A stretch of 54,379 bases of DNA from Limosilactobacillus kribbianus (GTDB lineage: Bacteria; Bacillota; Bacilli; Lactobacillales; Lactobacillaceae). Under the pieces are notes generated by a model. The model ran no database searches. It was not told the DNA's origin and was given only the letters and a program-made list of their open reading frames with translations. The stretch spans positions 1-54,379 of the forward strand of contig NZ_JAOVYZ010000007.1 in the NCBI RefSeq assembly GCF_026413145.1, given 5' to 3'. This document shows positions 16,827 to 25,293 of the stretch, one piece after another. A program made the translations under genes and the position numbers. Each line of letters begins with the position of its first letter. Position 1 is the stretch's first letter.

Positions 16827-18650
16827 CTAGTTTTTATTATTATTTTTCTTGGCCTGACCTTGTTTGTCGTGCTTACGGCCCCGACCCCGGCCACGATGAT
16901 GACCATTGTTGGACTTCTTTTCCTTATTAGAAGAATTATCCTTCTTATCCTCGTCATTGTTGTTCTTCTTGCCCTTACGTTTGGCGTGTTGGTTGATCTC
17001 CATGATCACGGGCAGGATAACCGGGTGACGCTTGGTCTGGTCAAAAAGGAAGCGGTTGAGCTTCTCACGAACATCCTGCTTGAGATGGCTCCAGTCGAAT
17101 TCCTTTTGGTCCAGGTTTTCCTGGACAACCTTCTCAACTAGGTCGGCACTTTGTTTCATCAGCTGGTGGTTGGTCTTCACGAAGACAAAGCCCCGCGAAG
17201 TGATCTGCGGTCGGGCCACAATCTTTTTCTTCTTGCGGTCAATGGTAGCAACTACCACGAAGATCCCATCTTCGGACAGCACGCGCCGGTCGCGCAGGAC
17301 AATGTTACCGATATCACCAATCCCGGTCCCATCAATCATCGTGTTGCCGACATCGATGTGATCACCGAGGTGGAATTCGCCCTTCTTGTAGGTTAAAACG
17401 TCACCCTTGGCAGTAATAAAGATATGGTCGGCAGGAATGCCCACCTCTTCGGCCAGCTGGGCGTGCTTGTTCAGCAAGCGGTACTCACCCTGGATCGGGA
17501 TGAAGTACTTCGGCTTCATAAAGTTCAGCATCAGTTGTTCGTCATTTTGGTTGGCATGACCGGATGGGTTCAGGTCATCGGAAATAAACTTGACCTCGGC
17601 TCCGGTCCGGTAAATCATGTCCTTGGTCTTCTGAACCTCTGTCTCCTGGGCATAGGATGGCGTGGTCGTCACGAAGACCAGGTCGTTATCGGTCATGTGC
17701 AGCTTCGGGTTGTCCCCGCTGGCAATCTGTTGGAGCGACTTAATTGGCTCGCCCATCTTTCCCGTCTCTAGGATGACTACTTGGGAAGGATCCAACTTGT
17801 CCGCTTCCTTCATGCTGATTAGCAAGTCCTTTGGCAGCTTTAATTTGCCCAAACTCATGGCGGTGTTAACAATCTGTTCCAGGTCCTTGCCGGACAGCAC
17901 AATCTTCCGATCAGCGGCCACGGCGGCATCGATAATCTGCTGAATTCGCATGATGTTGGAAGCAACGCTGGCAACGATGATCCGACCATCCTGGTGCTTG
18001 AAGGTTTCCTTGACGTACTCGCCAATGTCCTTTTCCCGGGCGGAAGTCCCGCTGATCCCTGCCCCTGCGGAATCGCTCAGTAACGCCAAAACACCCTGGG
18101 AGCCAATCTCCGCCAGCCGGGCCAGGTCGGTCTGGTAACCCTTCGTGGCCGTCTGGTCAAACTTGAAGTCACCAGTGTAAACGATATTCCCCTCACTGGT
18201 CTCGATGACCACCCCAAGGGTCTCTGGAATGGTGTGGGTCGTCTGGAAGAAAGAGACGGTCACGTCGTTGAAATCAATTGCCGTGGTAGCATCGACGACA
18301 TGGAAATCATTGAATTTCTTAACTTCTTTATGGCTCTTAACCGCCAGCTTAGCTAGGGCAATCGTCATCTCGGAACCAAAGACCGGCACGTTGAAGTCCA
18401 TCAAGAAATACGGCAAGGCCCCGATTGAATCGGCATGGCCATGGGTCAGGAAGACTCCGACAATCTTGTCCTTGTGCTGGCGCAGGTATTCCCAGTCAGG
18501 AATCACGACGTCAATCCCCATTAATTCGTTTTCCGGGTACTTTAGGCCGGCATCGAGAATAAAAATCTGGTTTTCCACTTCGACGGCGTACATGTTCTTA
18601 CCGTTTTCACGAACGCCCCCGAATGGAATAATCTTAATACTGTTACTCAT
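16827..18650 (-). CDS. rnjB: Ribonuclease J2-type protein with a basic RG-rich tail
   Basis: Member of the metallo-beta-lactamase/beta-CASP RNases that act on mRNA ends with RNase J1. The catalytic motif is altered: HGHADS at 70-75, where active J1 enzymes have H-x-H-x-D-H. Gln387 stands where J1 carries His in the HGEYR box. His139, Asp161 and the SGH at 363-365 remain. This degenerate set is the mark of J2 paralogues such as B. subtilis RnjB, which are weak nucleases in complex with J1. Residues from about 552 to 607 form a Lys/Asn/Asp tail with RGRGRGR, likely to bind RNA. It lies upstream of the helical protein gene and downstream of rpsO. Confidence 0.9.
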   Translation of the reverse strand: MSNSIKIIPFGGVRENGKNMYAVEVENQIFILDAGLKYPENELMGIDVVIPDWEYLRQHKDKIVGVFLTHGHADSIGALPYFLMDFNVPVFGSEMTIALAKLAVKSHKEVKKFNDFHVVDATTAIDFNDVTVSFFQTTHTIPETLGVVIETSEGNIVYTGDFKFDQTATKGYQTDLARLAEIGSQGVLALLSDSAGAGISGTSAREKDIGEYVKETFKHQDGRIIVASVASNIMRIQQIIDAAVAADRKIVLSGKDLEQIVNTAMSLGKLKLPKDLLISMKEADKLDPSQVVILETGKMGEPIKSLQQIASGDNPKLHMTDNDLVFVTTTPSYAQETEVQKTKDMIYRTGAEVKFISDDLNPSGHANQNDEQLMLNFMKPKYFIPIQGEYRLLNKHAQLAEEVGIPADHIFITAKGDVLTYKKGEFHLGDHIDVGNTMIDGTGIGDIGNIVLRDRRVLSEDGIFVVVATIDRKKKKIVARPQITSRGFVFVKTNHQLMKQSADLVEKVVQENLDQKEFDWSHLKQDVREKLNRFLFDQTKRHPVILPVIMEINQHAKRKGKKNNNDEDKKDNSSNKEKKSNNGHHRGRGRGRKHDKQGQAKKNNNKN

Positions 18651-18790
18651 CGAGTAATTTACTCCTTTGATTTAGTTTTGAACTGCCCCACCACAAGTTA
18701 AATGATGGGATTTTTAATTTCGTTCACGATTAGCTAATCATATCTTACCACAATCAAAGTTATCATTGGAACTAATCTAGCCCGGGAGAC

Positions 18791-18822
18791 GAAAAAAGCA
18801 CCCCAGCCAAGTGCTGGAGTGC
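18791..18822 (-). terminator. Terminator of rpsO
   Basis: On the minus strand GCACTCCAGC pairs with GCTGGGGTGC (one G-U), then six T, 13 bases after the rpsO stop codon. Confidence 0.88.
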
Positions 18823-18835
18823 CAGAAGATCAAGA

Positions 18836-19105
18836 TTACCGACGAAGGCCAAGAGCCTTGATCAGTTCACGGTAAGCAGGCAGGTCGGTGCGCCGCAGGT
18901 AAGCCAGAAGGTTACGACGGTGACCAATCTTCTTCATCAGACCACGTTGTGAGTGGTAGTCGTGCTTGTGAGTACGAAGGTGATCGTTCAGTTCGTTGAT
19001 GTCAGCAGTTAAGACAGCAACCTGAACCTGGGTTGAACCAGTGTCGCCCTCGTGCGTTGCGAATTGCTTGATGATTTGATCTTTACGTTCCTTTGAAATA
19101 GCCAT
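18836..19105 (-). CDS. rpsO: 30S ribosomal protein S15
   Basis: An 89-residue primary 16S rRNA-binding protein with the conserved [21 protein letters not shown] and [10 protein letters not shown] segments. A GGTGGG site precedes the ATG. It stands alone between promoter and terminator. S15 commonly represses its own translation through the mRNA leader, and the leader here is about 100 bases long. It is divergent from rpsT. Confidence 0.99.
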   Translation of the reverse strand: MAISKERKDQIIKQFATHEGDTGSTQVQVAVLTADINELNDHLRTHKHDYHSQRGLMKKIGHRRNLLAYLRRTDLPAYRELIKALGLRR

Positions 19106-19212
19106 GCTATTTTCCCACCTTTCAATTAATAGTGCGCCTAGTTCTAAGTACGACGTCGGTGAGGATCGCCAAACTGAGAAGAGGCAAGTTGGTCATTAAA
19201 TTAACCTTTAAT
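19106..19212 (-). promoter_or_regulatory. Long rpsO leader, candidate S15 autoregulatory site
   Basis: About 100 bases separate the promoter from the start codon, long for a single ribosomal-protein gene. Autoregulatory S15 leaders are known in several Firmicutes. I see short complementary stretches but cannot assign the fold by eye. Confidence 0.3.
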
Positions 19213-19241
19213 ACTATAACCGATTGCTGGCCTTCTTGCAA
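19213..19241 (-). promoter_or_regulatory. Promoter of rpsO
   Basis: On the minus strand TTGCAA (19236-19241) and TATAGT (19213-19218) are 17 bases apart. Confidence 0.7.
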
Positions 19242-19279
19242 GCTTTGCAACAAAATCCCCGCTTGATCAGTTGAAACTA

Positions 19280-19308
19280 TTGCATTAGCCGCCAGTCTTT
19301 TGTATAAT
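19280..19308 (+). promoter_or_regulatory. Promoter of rpsT
   Basis: TTGCAT (19280-19285) and TATAAT (19303-19308) are 17 bases apart, 55 bases before the rpsT start. Confidence 0.8.
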
Positions 19309-19363
19309 GAAAAACGTTGAAAATTCTGGTCAACTGAATAACCGGGTAATGGAGGTGAAACTC

Positions 19364-19618
19364 ATGCCAATTATCAAGTCAGCAATCAAACGTGTTAAAA
19401 CTAGTGCCAAGGCCGAAGCAAAGAACGCTTCCCAATTAAGCCACATGCGGACTGCTATCAAGAAGTTCGACAAGGCCAAGCTTGCTGGTGAAGACAACCT
19501 TGACGCACTGTACAAGGATGCTCTTTCCGCAATTGATCGGGCGCACTCCAAGGGTCTCATTAAGGCCAACAAGGCTGCTCGTGACAAGTCACGCTTAGCC
19601 GCACGTTACAACAAGTAA
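19364..19618 (+). CDS. rpsT: 30S ribosomal protein S20
   Basis: An 84-residue, Lys/Ala-rich helical 16S rRNA-binding protein starting [14 protein letters not shown] and ending in the usual ARYNK. The frame is open further upstream, but GGAGG lies 8 bases before the ATG at 19364, which fixes the start. It is transcribed from the promoter at 19280 and ends at a terminator. It is divergent from rpsO and convergent with holA, the usual bacilli/lactobacilli order around comEC-holA-rpsT. Confidence 0.98.
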   Translation: MPIIKSAIKRVKTSAKAEAKNASQLSHMRTAIKKFDKAKLAGEDNLDALYKDALSAIDRAHSKGLIKANKAARDKSRLAARYNK

Positions 19619-19626
19619 TGTAAAAT

Positions 19627-19660
19627 AAAAAGGGTCAGCAAGTGCTGACTCTTTTTATTT
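19627..19660 (+). terminator. Terminator of rpsT (works both ways)
   Basis: AAAAAGGGTCAGC pairs with GCTGACTCTTTTT across four bases, with T-rich flanks on both strands. It also serves the holA transcript coming from the right. Confidence 0.88.
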
Positions 19661-19668
19661 TTAAACTG

Positions 19669-19710
19669 AATAGCGCACCAACCATCCAATGATGATTGGT
19701 GCGCTATTTT
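19669..19710. terminator. Second hairpin between rpsT and holA
   Basis: AATAGCGCACCAA at 19669-19681 is the exact complement of 19696-19708, with a 14-base loop, followed on the plus strand by a few more T. It touches the holA stop codon and probably backs up termination of rpsT. Confidence 0.6.
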
Positions 19711-20744
19711 TAGTTGGCTTGGCGGGCCTGATGGGCGTACTGAAGCATGAACAATTGAAAAAGAAGGGCTGGATCGCGCTGGGTCGTCTTCAGTGCCTGT
19801 TCGATTCTGATTAAACCCAGGTAGGCATTCTCCAGGCTCAGCATCGAGAAGTTGCGAACCGTCCGCAACCCTAGTTTGACGCGGTATGGATGGACGTTCA
19901 ATTCCTTGGCTAGGCTCCCCTGGCTCAGACCGCGTTGGTTGAGAACCTTGAGCTGAAGTAAGAGCCGAAATTGGCCCACTAGCACGGCATTGATCCGCAG
20001 AGGCTGTTGCTGCCCCGCCAAGAGTTGGCGATAGAGGTCCAGAGCCCGCACCTGGTCATGCTTGAGGACTGCCGTCACTAGATCGAAGACGTTCTCGTCA
20101 AGGGACTGGGGAACCAGTTCGGCCACCATCTGCTGAGTGATATGCTGATCTTGGTAGGCCAGGATCTTGAGCTTGGCTAGGTTGGCTTCCATCAGGCCGT
20201 AATCGGCATTGGTCCGCTGCACCAGCTCGTCCATTGCCGCCTGATCGATCTGGAAATGAGCCGCCATCAGTTGGCCGACGATCGCCTGGCGGGCCTGCTG
20301 CTCATTGAGCGGGGCCGCGCTGACCGTCACCGCCGTTTTCTTTAAGGCCTTCACAACCCCCTTGCGACCATCGAGCTTCTCATAGGGGGCCAGAATGACG
20401 AAGACCGTACTCATTTCAGGGTGACTCAGGTAGTCCTTCAGCCCGTCGACGTCATGGTCAATTTTCCCCCGCTTCTTCTCCCCGGTTAAAAAGTAGGGCT
20501 TGTTGATCACTACCAACCGCCGCTCGCCGAAAAACGGCGCCGCCATCGCATCATCGAGGGCGACGGCAACGGAGGTCGTTTCCATGTCGTAGCGGCCCAC
20601 GTTCATCACCCGTTCCTCCTCTGGAATCAGCTGCAGGAATCGGTCAAGGGCCTGTTCGATTAAGGCCTGCTGGGTCCCCAGCACCAGGTAAACCGGGGCC
20701 GGTTGCTTGTTCTTCAGTTGTTTAGACAATTCGGTAAGGTCCAT
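19710..20744 (-). CDS. holA: DNA polymerase III delta subunit
   Basis: Clamp-loader subunit that opens the beta clamp. The 344 residues match the family. The conserved opening PVYLVLGTQQALIEQALDRF, the KPYFLTG stretch near 95 and the C-terminal helical collar are visible. It overlaps the end of the comEC frame by 31 bases, and GAGGAG lies 10 bases before the ATG inside comEC, so the two are translationally linked. Confidence 0.96.
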   Translation of the reverse strand: MDLTELSKQLKNKQPAPVYLVLGTQQALIEQALDRFLQLIPEEERVMNVGRYDMETTSVAVALDDAMAAPFFGERRLVVINKPYFLTGEKKRGKIDHDVDGLKDYLSHPEMSTVFVILAPYEKLDGRKGVVKALKKTAVTVSAAPLNEQQARQAIVGQLMAAHFQIDQAAMDELVQRTNADYGLMEANLAKLKILAYQDQHITQQMVAELVPQSLDENVFDLVTAVLKHDQVRALDLYRQLLAGQQQPLRINAVLVGQFRLLLQLKVLNQRGLSQGSLAKELNVHPYRVKLGLRTVRNFSMLSLENAYLGLIRIEQALKTTQRDPALLFQLFMLQYAHQARQAN

Positions 20745-22780
20745 TTAAGTTCGTCTCCTCGTAGTGTGGTCGTCCAGTGACCATTGGTTCCTTGAAATAC
20801 ATATCTAATCATCCCGTATTGCTGGGTGGAAAGGTAGTTAATCTGCAGCTCTTTGAGCGTTGCAATTACCTCGTCATTGGGATGGTGGTAGCGGTTGAAG
20901 CGGCCTGCTGAAATAATTCCCAAGCGTGGTTGGAGCTGCCGGAGGAATTGCTCGTCGCTAGCCGTCCGGCTGCCATGGTGTCCCAGCTTGAGAACCGCAA
21001 CCCGCAACTCAGGATAGCGGGCAATCACCGCCCGTTCTCCCGCTCGATCCAGGTCGCCGGTAAAGACAAAGCGCTGGCCGCCAAACTGGCCGGTTAACAC
21101 CAGGGAATCTTGATTTTGTGCCTCACCCGGCTGGAAGGGATGCAGAATTTTGAGTTCCGGGTCAACGTTAGGATGCTGGTCCGTTACCGGAATAATTGCC
21201 GGCCGCTGCCCAGCCGTCAGCTTGTTTTGCAGCACCGGCTGGCGTTCCATCCCCGCCGGCACTACCACCCGGACCACGTGCATATTGGCAATCACGGTCG
21301 GTAAGTAACCGATGTGATCGGTATCCCGGTGGGTTAAATAAATGGTATCGATTCGGCTGATCCCCCGGCTCTTTAGGTAATTAATGCTGGTCCGTGTTGC
21401 CACGTTGCGCCGCGGTTGAGTTTTGAAGTGCCCAAAATTAAGCTTGCCACCGGTATCAATCATCATCACCCGACGATTCAGCGGTTCGCGGATGATGATG
21501 CAATCGCCCTGACCGATATCGACAAAGGCAACCTCGCCCTGTAGCGGAAAGTGAATCACCAGCAGGCAGGCCAGGTAAGCCAGCGCCAGCATTCCCCACC
21601 GCCGCGGCCTCGTCCAGTCAGTCAGGCACCATAAGGTCAGGCCAAACAAGATTAACGCAAAAAATAGCGGCGGCTTACCAAAGTGAACTTCGCCGGGTAT
21701 GCTGGCCGCCAAGGCAATTACCCGTTGAAACAGGATCAGGAGCTGGTTCACCATCAAGCCCAAAAACGGCAGCAGCCAGTACGTCGTTGCCGCGACGATC
21801 ACCAACGGGAAAAGGATCAGGGAGAAAAGCGGAATTAAGGGATAACTGATCAGCAGGCTCAGCCAGTGAAACTCAAACACGAAGGTCAGGATAGCGGGCA
21901 GGCTGATTAAACCCAGAAAAATGCTCTTCTGAAGGCCCGATTGCCGCCGGTCCAGGACGTGCAGCATGAAGGACAGCAGATAGGTCAGCTGGCCGCCCAG
22001 GCTGAGCAGCAGCTCTGGTTCATAAAGCAGCCCGCCAAGCAAGCTCAGTGCCCAGCAGTCCAGACCGTCCATTTTCAGAAACCTTTGGAGCAGGCCGGCC
22101 TCCGCAACAATCACCGCCCGCACCAGGCTGACCGCGCCCCCGGCAATTACTAGGTAGAGGGGCAAAAGACAGATTAGAAGCCCGTCGACCAGCTCCCGGT
22201 CAAGCCAGAGGTAAATGCCAGCCCAGCGCAGCAGGCTGATCAGTAAAACCACGTGCATCCCGGAAATGCAGAAGAGATGAATCACTCCCAGGCGCTTGAC
22301 GTTTTCCATCAGGTCCGCGTTTTGCGGGTCTGTCTGGCCGATCAACAGCTGTTGACAATAACCTGCTAGCGGCTGGGGCATTTTCTGAAAGTAACGCCCC
22401 CATTGATAGCGCCAAAGGTGGCAGCGCATCCGCAAATTTGGCTTTAAAACGGGCCGGATCGCCACCAGCCGGGAAATTCGCAGCTGGTTGACAACGCCCC
22501 GCTGCCGAAAGTAGCGCCGCAAATCAAACTCATTTTCGTTAGTTGCCGGCATGACTGGCTGCAAATCACCGGTAACTTGCCAGTACTGAGGGCCGGCCAT
22601 TTTTTCGATTACCCGCCGCTGCTCCCGGTCGCGGTTGATCATCGTTACCGTTTCGCGCTGTCCCGTTCGTTGATCCTTTGCTAAAAGAGTGATTAGATCT
22701 CCAGAGACTTTCACCTCGTCGGGCAGCACCAGTAGCGTCTGGGTCACCGGCGTCTGTCCCTTGACCATCATATGCGTCAT
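20714..22780 (-). CDS. comEC: Competence DNA-channel protein ComEC/Rec2, missing its N-terminus
   Basis: Forms the channel that takes single-stranded DNA across the membrane during natural transformation. The readable frame gives 688 residues. It has a hydrophobic competence domain with many helices (about 150-420, including LFCISGMHVVLL) and a C-terminal metallo-beta-lactamase-like domain with DIGQGDC, LTHRDTDHIG and LGHHGSR intact. The two helices that normally open the protein are encoded just upstream in the same frame but behind an in-frame TAG, six bases before this ATG. Re-initiation at 22780 is possible. No good ribosome site precedes it. Activity in transformation is doubtful. Confidence 0.85.
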   Translation of the reverse strand: MTHMMVKGQTPVTQTLLVLPDEVKVSGDLITLLAKDQRTGQRETVTMINRDREQRRVIEKMAGPQYWQVTGDLQPVMPATNENEFDLRRYFRQRGVVNQLRISRLVAIRPVLKPNLRMRCHLWRYQWGRYFQKMPQPLAGYCQQLLIGQTDPQNADLMENVKRLGVIHLFCISGMHVVLLISLLRWAGIYLWLDRELVDGLLICLLPLYLVIAGGAVSLVRAVIVAEAGLLQRFLKMDGLDCWALSLLGGLLYEPELLLSLGGQLTYLLSFMLHVLDRRQSGLQKSIFLGLISLPAILTFVFEFHWLSLLISYPLIPLFSLILFPLVIVAATTYWLLPFLGLMVNQLLILFQRVIALAASIPGEVHFGKPPLFFALILFGLTLWCLTDWTRPRRWGMLALAYLACLLVIHFPLQGEVAFVDIGQGDCIIIREPLNRRVMMIDTGGKLNFGHFKTQPRRNVATRTSINYLKSRGISRIDTIYLTHRDTDHIGYLPTVIANMHVVRVVVPAGMERQPVLQNKLTAGQRPAIIPVTDQHPNVDPELKILHPFQPGEAQNQDSLVLTGQFGGQRFVFTGDLDRAGERAVIARYPELRVAVLKLGHHGSRTASDEQFLRQLQPRLGIISAGRFNRYHHPNDEVIATLKELQINYLSTQQYGMIRYVFQGTNGHWTTTLRGDELKWTLPNCLNN

Positions 22781-22783
22781 CCG

Positions 22784-22978
22784 CTACCGATAGCCCTGAC
22801 AGATCATTGTCGCTACCAGCAGTGTAAGCAGGCAAGCAATCAATACTTGTGGGCGTCTCAAGAAGCTTACCCGCACCAGCAGGTAGAGTACCAAAATCCA
22901 AAACCAACCAGATGGTCGCAGAAAGGCAACCGTAACCAATCCAGCCGTGAACGCCGGAAAGATCCAGTAATGACGAAT
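22784..22978 (-). pseudogene. comEC: Detached N-terminal segment of comEC
   Basis: In the same frame as comEC, 65 codons run from ATT (22978-22976) to a TAG (22786-22784). They encode RHYWIFPAFTAGLVTVAFLR and a second hydrophobic helix, typical of the first two membrane segments of ComEC. The codon where the start is expected overlaps the comEB stop as TAATT; in an intact gene it would read TAATG. Two changes, a lost start and a gained stop, would explain the present state. The restored protein would have about 754 residues, the normal length. Confidence 0.75.
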
Positions 22979-23469
22979 TAGCCCTTTTGCTCAGGCCGGA
23001 TGTACTGGCCCAAGTGAACCTCGTCTAAAATGTTGTCGTCTAATTTAATTTGGTGAAGTTGAATGTTCTTTAAGCGGATGAGTTTCATTGCGTAATCATC
23101 GTTGTGGTAGTTGCGAATGTAGTTAATCTCCCGAATACCGGCCTGCAGAAGGCTCTTAGTGCATTGCAGGCACGGAAAATCGGTCACGTACAGGCTGGCC
23201 CCGTCGGTTGAAATGCCGAACTTGGCACACTGCAAGATGGCGTTCATCTCCGCGTGGATCGTCCGAACACAATGACCATCGCGCAGGTAACAACCGGCAT
23301 CAAGGCAGTGCTCGTCGCCAGCCACCGAGCCGTTGTAGCCCCCCGCGATGATCCGCTTGTCCCGCACCAAGACGGCGCCGACCGAGAGCCGCGTGCAAGT
23401 GCTGCGTGACGCCAACAAGGCCGCCTGAATCATAAAATACTGGTCCCAATCAATTCGCTTTTTGACCAT
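22978..23469 (-). CDS. comEB: ComEB/dCMP deaminase family protein
   Basis: A 163-residue zinc deaminase converting dCMP to dUMP, located in competence operons. The zinc site is complete: HAE at 72-74 and Cys100/Cys103 in PCLQC. An extra Cys/His set around 54-67 (EHC, GC, GHC) fits the second zinc of dCMP deaminases. A longer frame reaches 23517, but GGAG lies 9 bases before the ATG at 23469. It is between comEA (56 bases upstream) and comEC, whose original start overlapped this stop codon. Confidence 0.95.
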   Translation of the reverse strand: MVKKRIDWDQYFMIQAALLASRSTCTRLSVGAVLVRDKRIIAGGYNGSVAGDEHCLDAGCYLRDGHCVRTIHAEMNAILQCAKFGISTDGASLYVTDFPCLQCTKSLLQAGIREINYIRNYHNDDYAMKLIRLKNIQLHQIKLDDNILDEVHLGQYIRPEQKG

Positions 23470-23525
23470 AATTGTCAACTCCTTTATCTGGAATATTATA
23501 GCAAACAATTCACCCAAACCAAAAA

Positions 23526-24152
23526 TTAGACGGCCAGCTGGCTTCGAATCTTGTCGACACTCTTGTCGCCAAAGCCACTAACCTGTTTCAAATCGTCAAC
23601 CGACTTGAATTGGCCGTGTTCCTGACGGTATTGGAGGATCAACTCGACCTTCTTATCACCGATGCCGGTGATCTGGCAGAGCTGTTCCTTGGTTGCGGTG
23701 TTGAGGTTGACAATCGGCTGGTCGCTGCTCCCGCTCGCCTCCTCCGTGCTTGTTTCCCCACCAGGCGCGTTTGGCACACTTTCCCCGGGAAGCGGAATGT
23801 AGACGACCTGCTGATCGGTCAGTTGTTTAGCACGGTTAACCTGTTTCATGTCCGCCGTCGCCAAAACACCCCCAGCCGCCGCAATTGCTTCTTCCACCCG
23901 TGCACCGGCCCGCAGCTTGTAGACGCCCGGATGCTTGACCGCGCCTTTGACGTCAACACAGACGCGACCGGATGCAGCCGACGCAGTACTGGTTGCCTGA
24001 CTCGCAAGCGATTGTTGACTGCTAGACAGAGTTTCGCCCGCCTGACTTGGCTGCGGCGACTTGAAGTACCAGCCGGCCACTAAGATTAGCAGAGCCCCGA
24101 GGATCAAAATTTGGTAGCAATAGCTTGTCCAGAGTTCACGTAGTCTCTCCAT
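23526..24152 (-). CDS. comEA: Competence DNA receptor ComEA
   Basis: Membrane-anchored protein that binds incoming double-stranded DNA at the cell surface. The 208 residues comprise an N-terminal anchor (about 13-29), a Ser/Ala/Gln-rich spacer, an SLBB-like domain (CVDVKGAVKHPGVYKL, about 64-120), a second Ser/Glu-rich spacer and a C-terminal helix-hairpin-helix DNA-binding domain with ITGIGDKKVELI and VSGFGDKSVDKI. It looks intact. A ribosome site GGGAGGGG precedes the ATG. It is the first gene of comEA-comEB-comEC and follows the terminator of the sepM unit, so it has its own promoter in the 50-base AT-rich gap. Confidence 0.95.
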   Translation of the reverse strand: MERLRELWTSYCYQILILGALLILVAGWYFKSPQPSQAGETLSSSQQSLASQATSTASAASGRVCVDVKGAVKHPGVYKLRAGARVEEAIAAAGGVLATADMKQVNRAKQLTDQQVVYIPLPGESVPNAPGGETSTEEASGSSDQPIVNLNTATKEQLCQITGIGDKKVELILQYRQEHGQFKSVDDLKQVSGFGDKSVDKIRSQLAV

Positions 24153-24202
24153 TTAACACCCCTCCCATATATATAAATACGTAAATTTTCCTATTTCGCA
24201 CG

Positions 24203-24240
24203 AAAAAAACTGGAAAAAGTTTCCCTTTCCCAGTTTTTAG
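24203..24240 (-). terminator. Terminator of the ftsW-sepM operon
   Basis: On the minus strand AAAAACTGGGAAA pairs with the TTTTTCCAGTTTTT side (one G-U pair), followed by T. It lies just after the sepM stop codon and separates that operon from the competence genes. Confidence 0.78.
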
Positions 24241-24249
24241 AATAAATGA

Positions 24250-25293
24250 TTATTTTTCGAGGTAGTGAACTGCCTGCTTAAACGAGCTGACCGGCACGAC
24301 TTTCATTCCCGGCGCATATCGTTTTGCCGTCTTCTTCGCCAGCTGATAGTTGGTCTGGTGGCCCTCCTCATACTTTAGCAGAAGCTTTGTCGGCTTGACG
24401 TATGGCGCTAGGAAAATCGTGGCCCCGGCGCGGTGGGCGGCAATCACTTTCTTGTCGATTCCACCGATCTCGCCGACGGTACCATCGGAGCTAATCGTCC
24501 CCGTCCCGGCAATCTTGCGGCCCCGCTGAAGATCGTGGCCACTGACCTGTTCATAAATCTGCAGTGTGAACATTAAACCGCCGGATGGGCCACCTAACCG
24601 CCCCGGATTTACCTTGACCGGAATTTTTGTCTTGACCTTCATGTTGTTGGTTAGGATGATGCCGATCCCGGAGCGGGTACTCGTCAGTTTAACCAGTCGG
24701 TGAGTTGTCTGGTGAGTGTGGCCGTTGCGCACGTAAGTAACCGTCAGCGGTGAACCAACTTTCTGCTTACCAATGTACTTCTGGAAGCCCTGGGCCGTGT
24801 TGTAATGGTGGCCGTTGACCTTGGTAATGGTATCCCCGACCTTGATGGCGTGCCTGAACTTTGAATTCGATTGGACCTGCAGGACGTAGATTCCCAGATA
24901 CTTCTTCGTCACCTGCTGGTGGGCCGCCTTGTAGGCCACCGCAATTGCCTCGTTGATTGAGCTCTTCATATAGAAATCCTGAACTCGATCAAAGGTCGCT
25001 CCGCTCTGGCCCCCCGTCACGTCCGAAGCCTTTTCGATCGACATGTACGGAACCGCCTTGGCCAGCAAGTAGGTGGCCGGGCGGGCTTGTTGCAGGGCGA
25101 CCGAGGTGATCATAAAACTCCCCTTCCCTGGATCAGGGTGGTTTTTCACCCGGACGAAGGATCGTAGGTTGGTAGCACTCCCCGGAGCTTCAATGTATGA
25201 ATTAAGCGGCCACAACAGGAACCAGCCCAAGAAGAGGACGATCCCCAGTGTGATCGCAATCCAGCGTAATATCCGGTTATCTTGCTTTTTCAT
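24250..25293 (-). CDS. sepM: SepM/YlbL-type PDZ serine protease
   Basis: A membrane-anchored Lon-type serine protease of the family that includes streptococcal SepM (pheromone processing) and B. subtilis YlbL. The 347 residues have one N-terminal helix (about 10-29), a PDZ domain (about 125-205) and a Lon-like catalytic domain with Ser237 in GGPSGG and Lys282 in GGIDKKV. The active site therefore faces outside. It overlaps coaD by 17 bases, so it is the last gene of the ftsW-ylbG-rsmD-coaD operon. The substrate here is unknown. Confidence 0.9.
   Translation of the reverse strand: MKKQDNRILRWIAITLGIVLFLGWFLLWPLNSYIEAPGSATNLRSFVRVKNHPDPGKGSFMITSVALQQARPATYLLAKAVPYMSIEKASDVTGGQSGATFDRVQDFYMKSSINEAIAVAYKAAHQQVTKKYLGIYVLQVQSNSKFRHAIKVGDTITKVNGHHYNTAQGFQKYIGKQKVGSPLTVTYVRNGHTHQTTHRLVKLTSTRSGIGIILTNNMKVKTKIPVKVNPGRLGGPSGGLMFTLQIYEQVSGHDLQRGRKIAGTGTISSDGTVGEIGGIDKKVIAAHRAGATIFLAPYVKPTKLLLKYEEGHQTNYQLAKKTAKRYAPGMKVVPVSSFKQAVHYLEK

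Noticed and set aside
20714-20744. 31-base overlap of holA and comEC as a sign of frameshift
   Set aside because: Both ends are normal for their families, and overlapping genes in this operon are common; the ribosome site of holA lies inside comEC.
24153-24203. Possible competence (sigma H/ComX) box upstream of comEA
   Set aside because: A TGCGAAATA stretch is only loosely similar to the streptococcal TACGAATA box and is not spaced convincingly.
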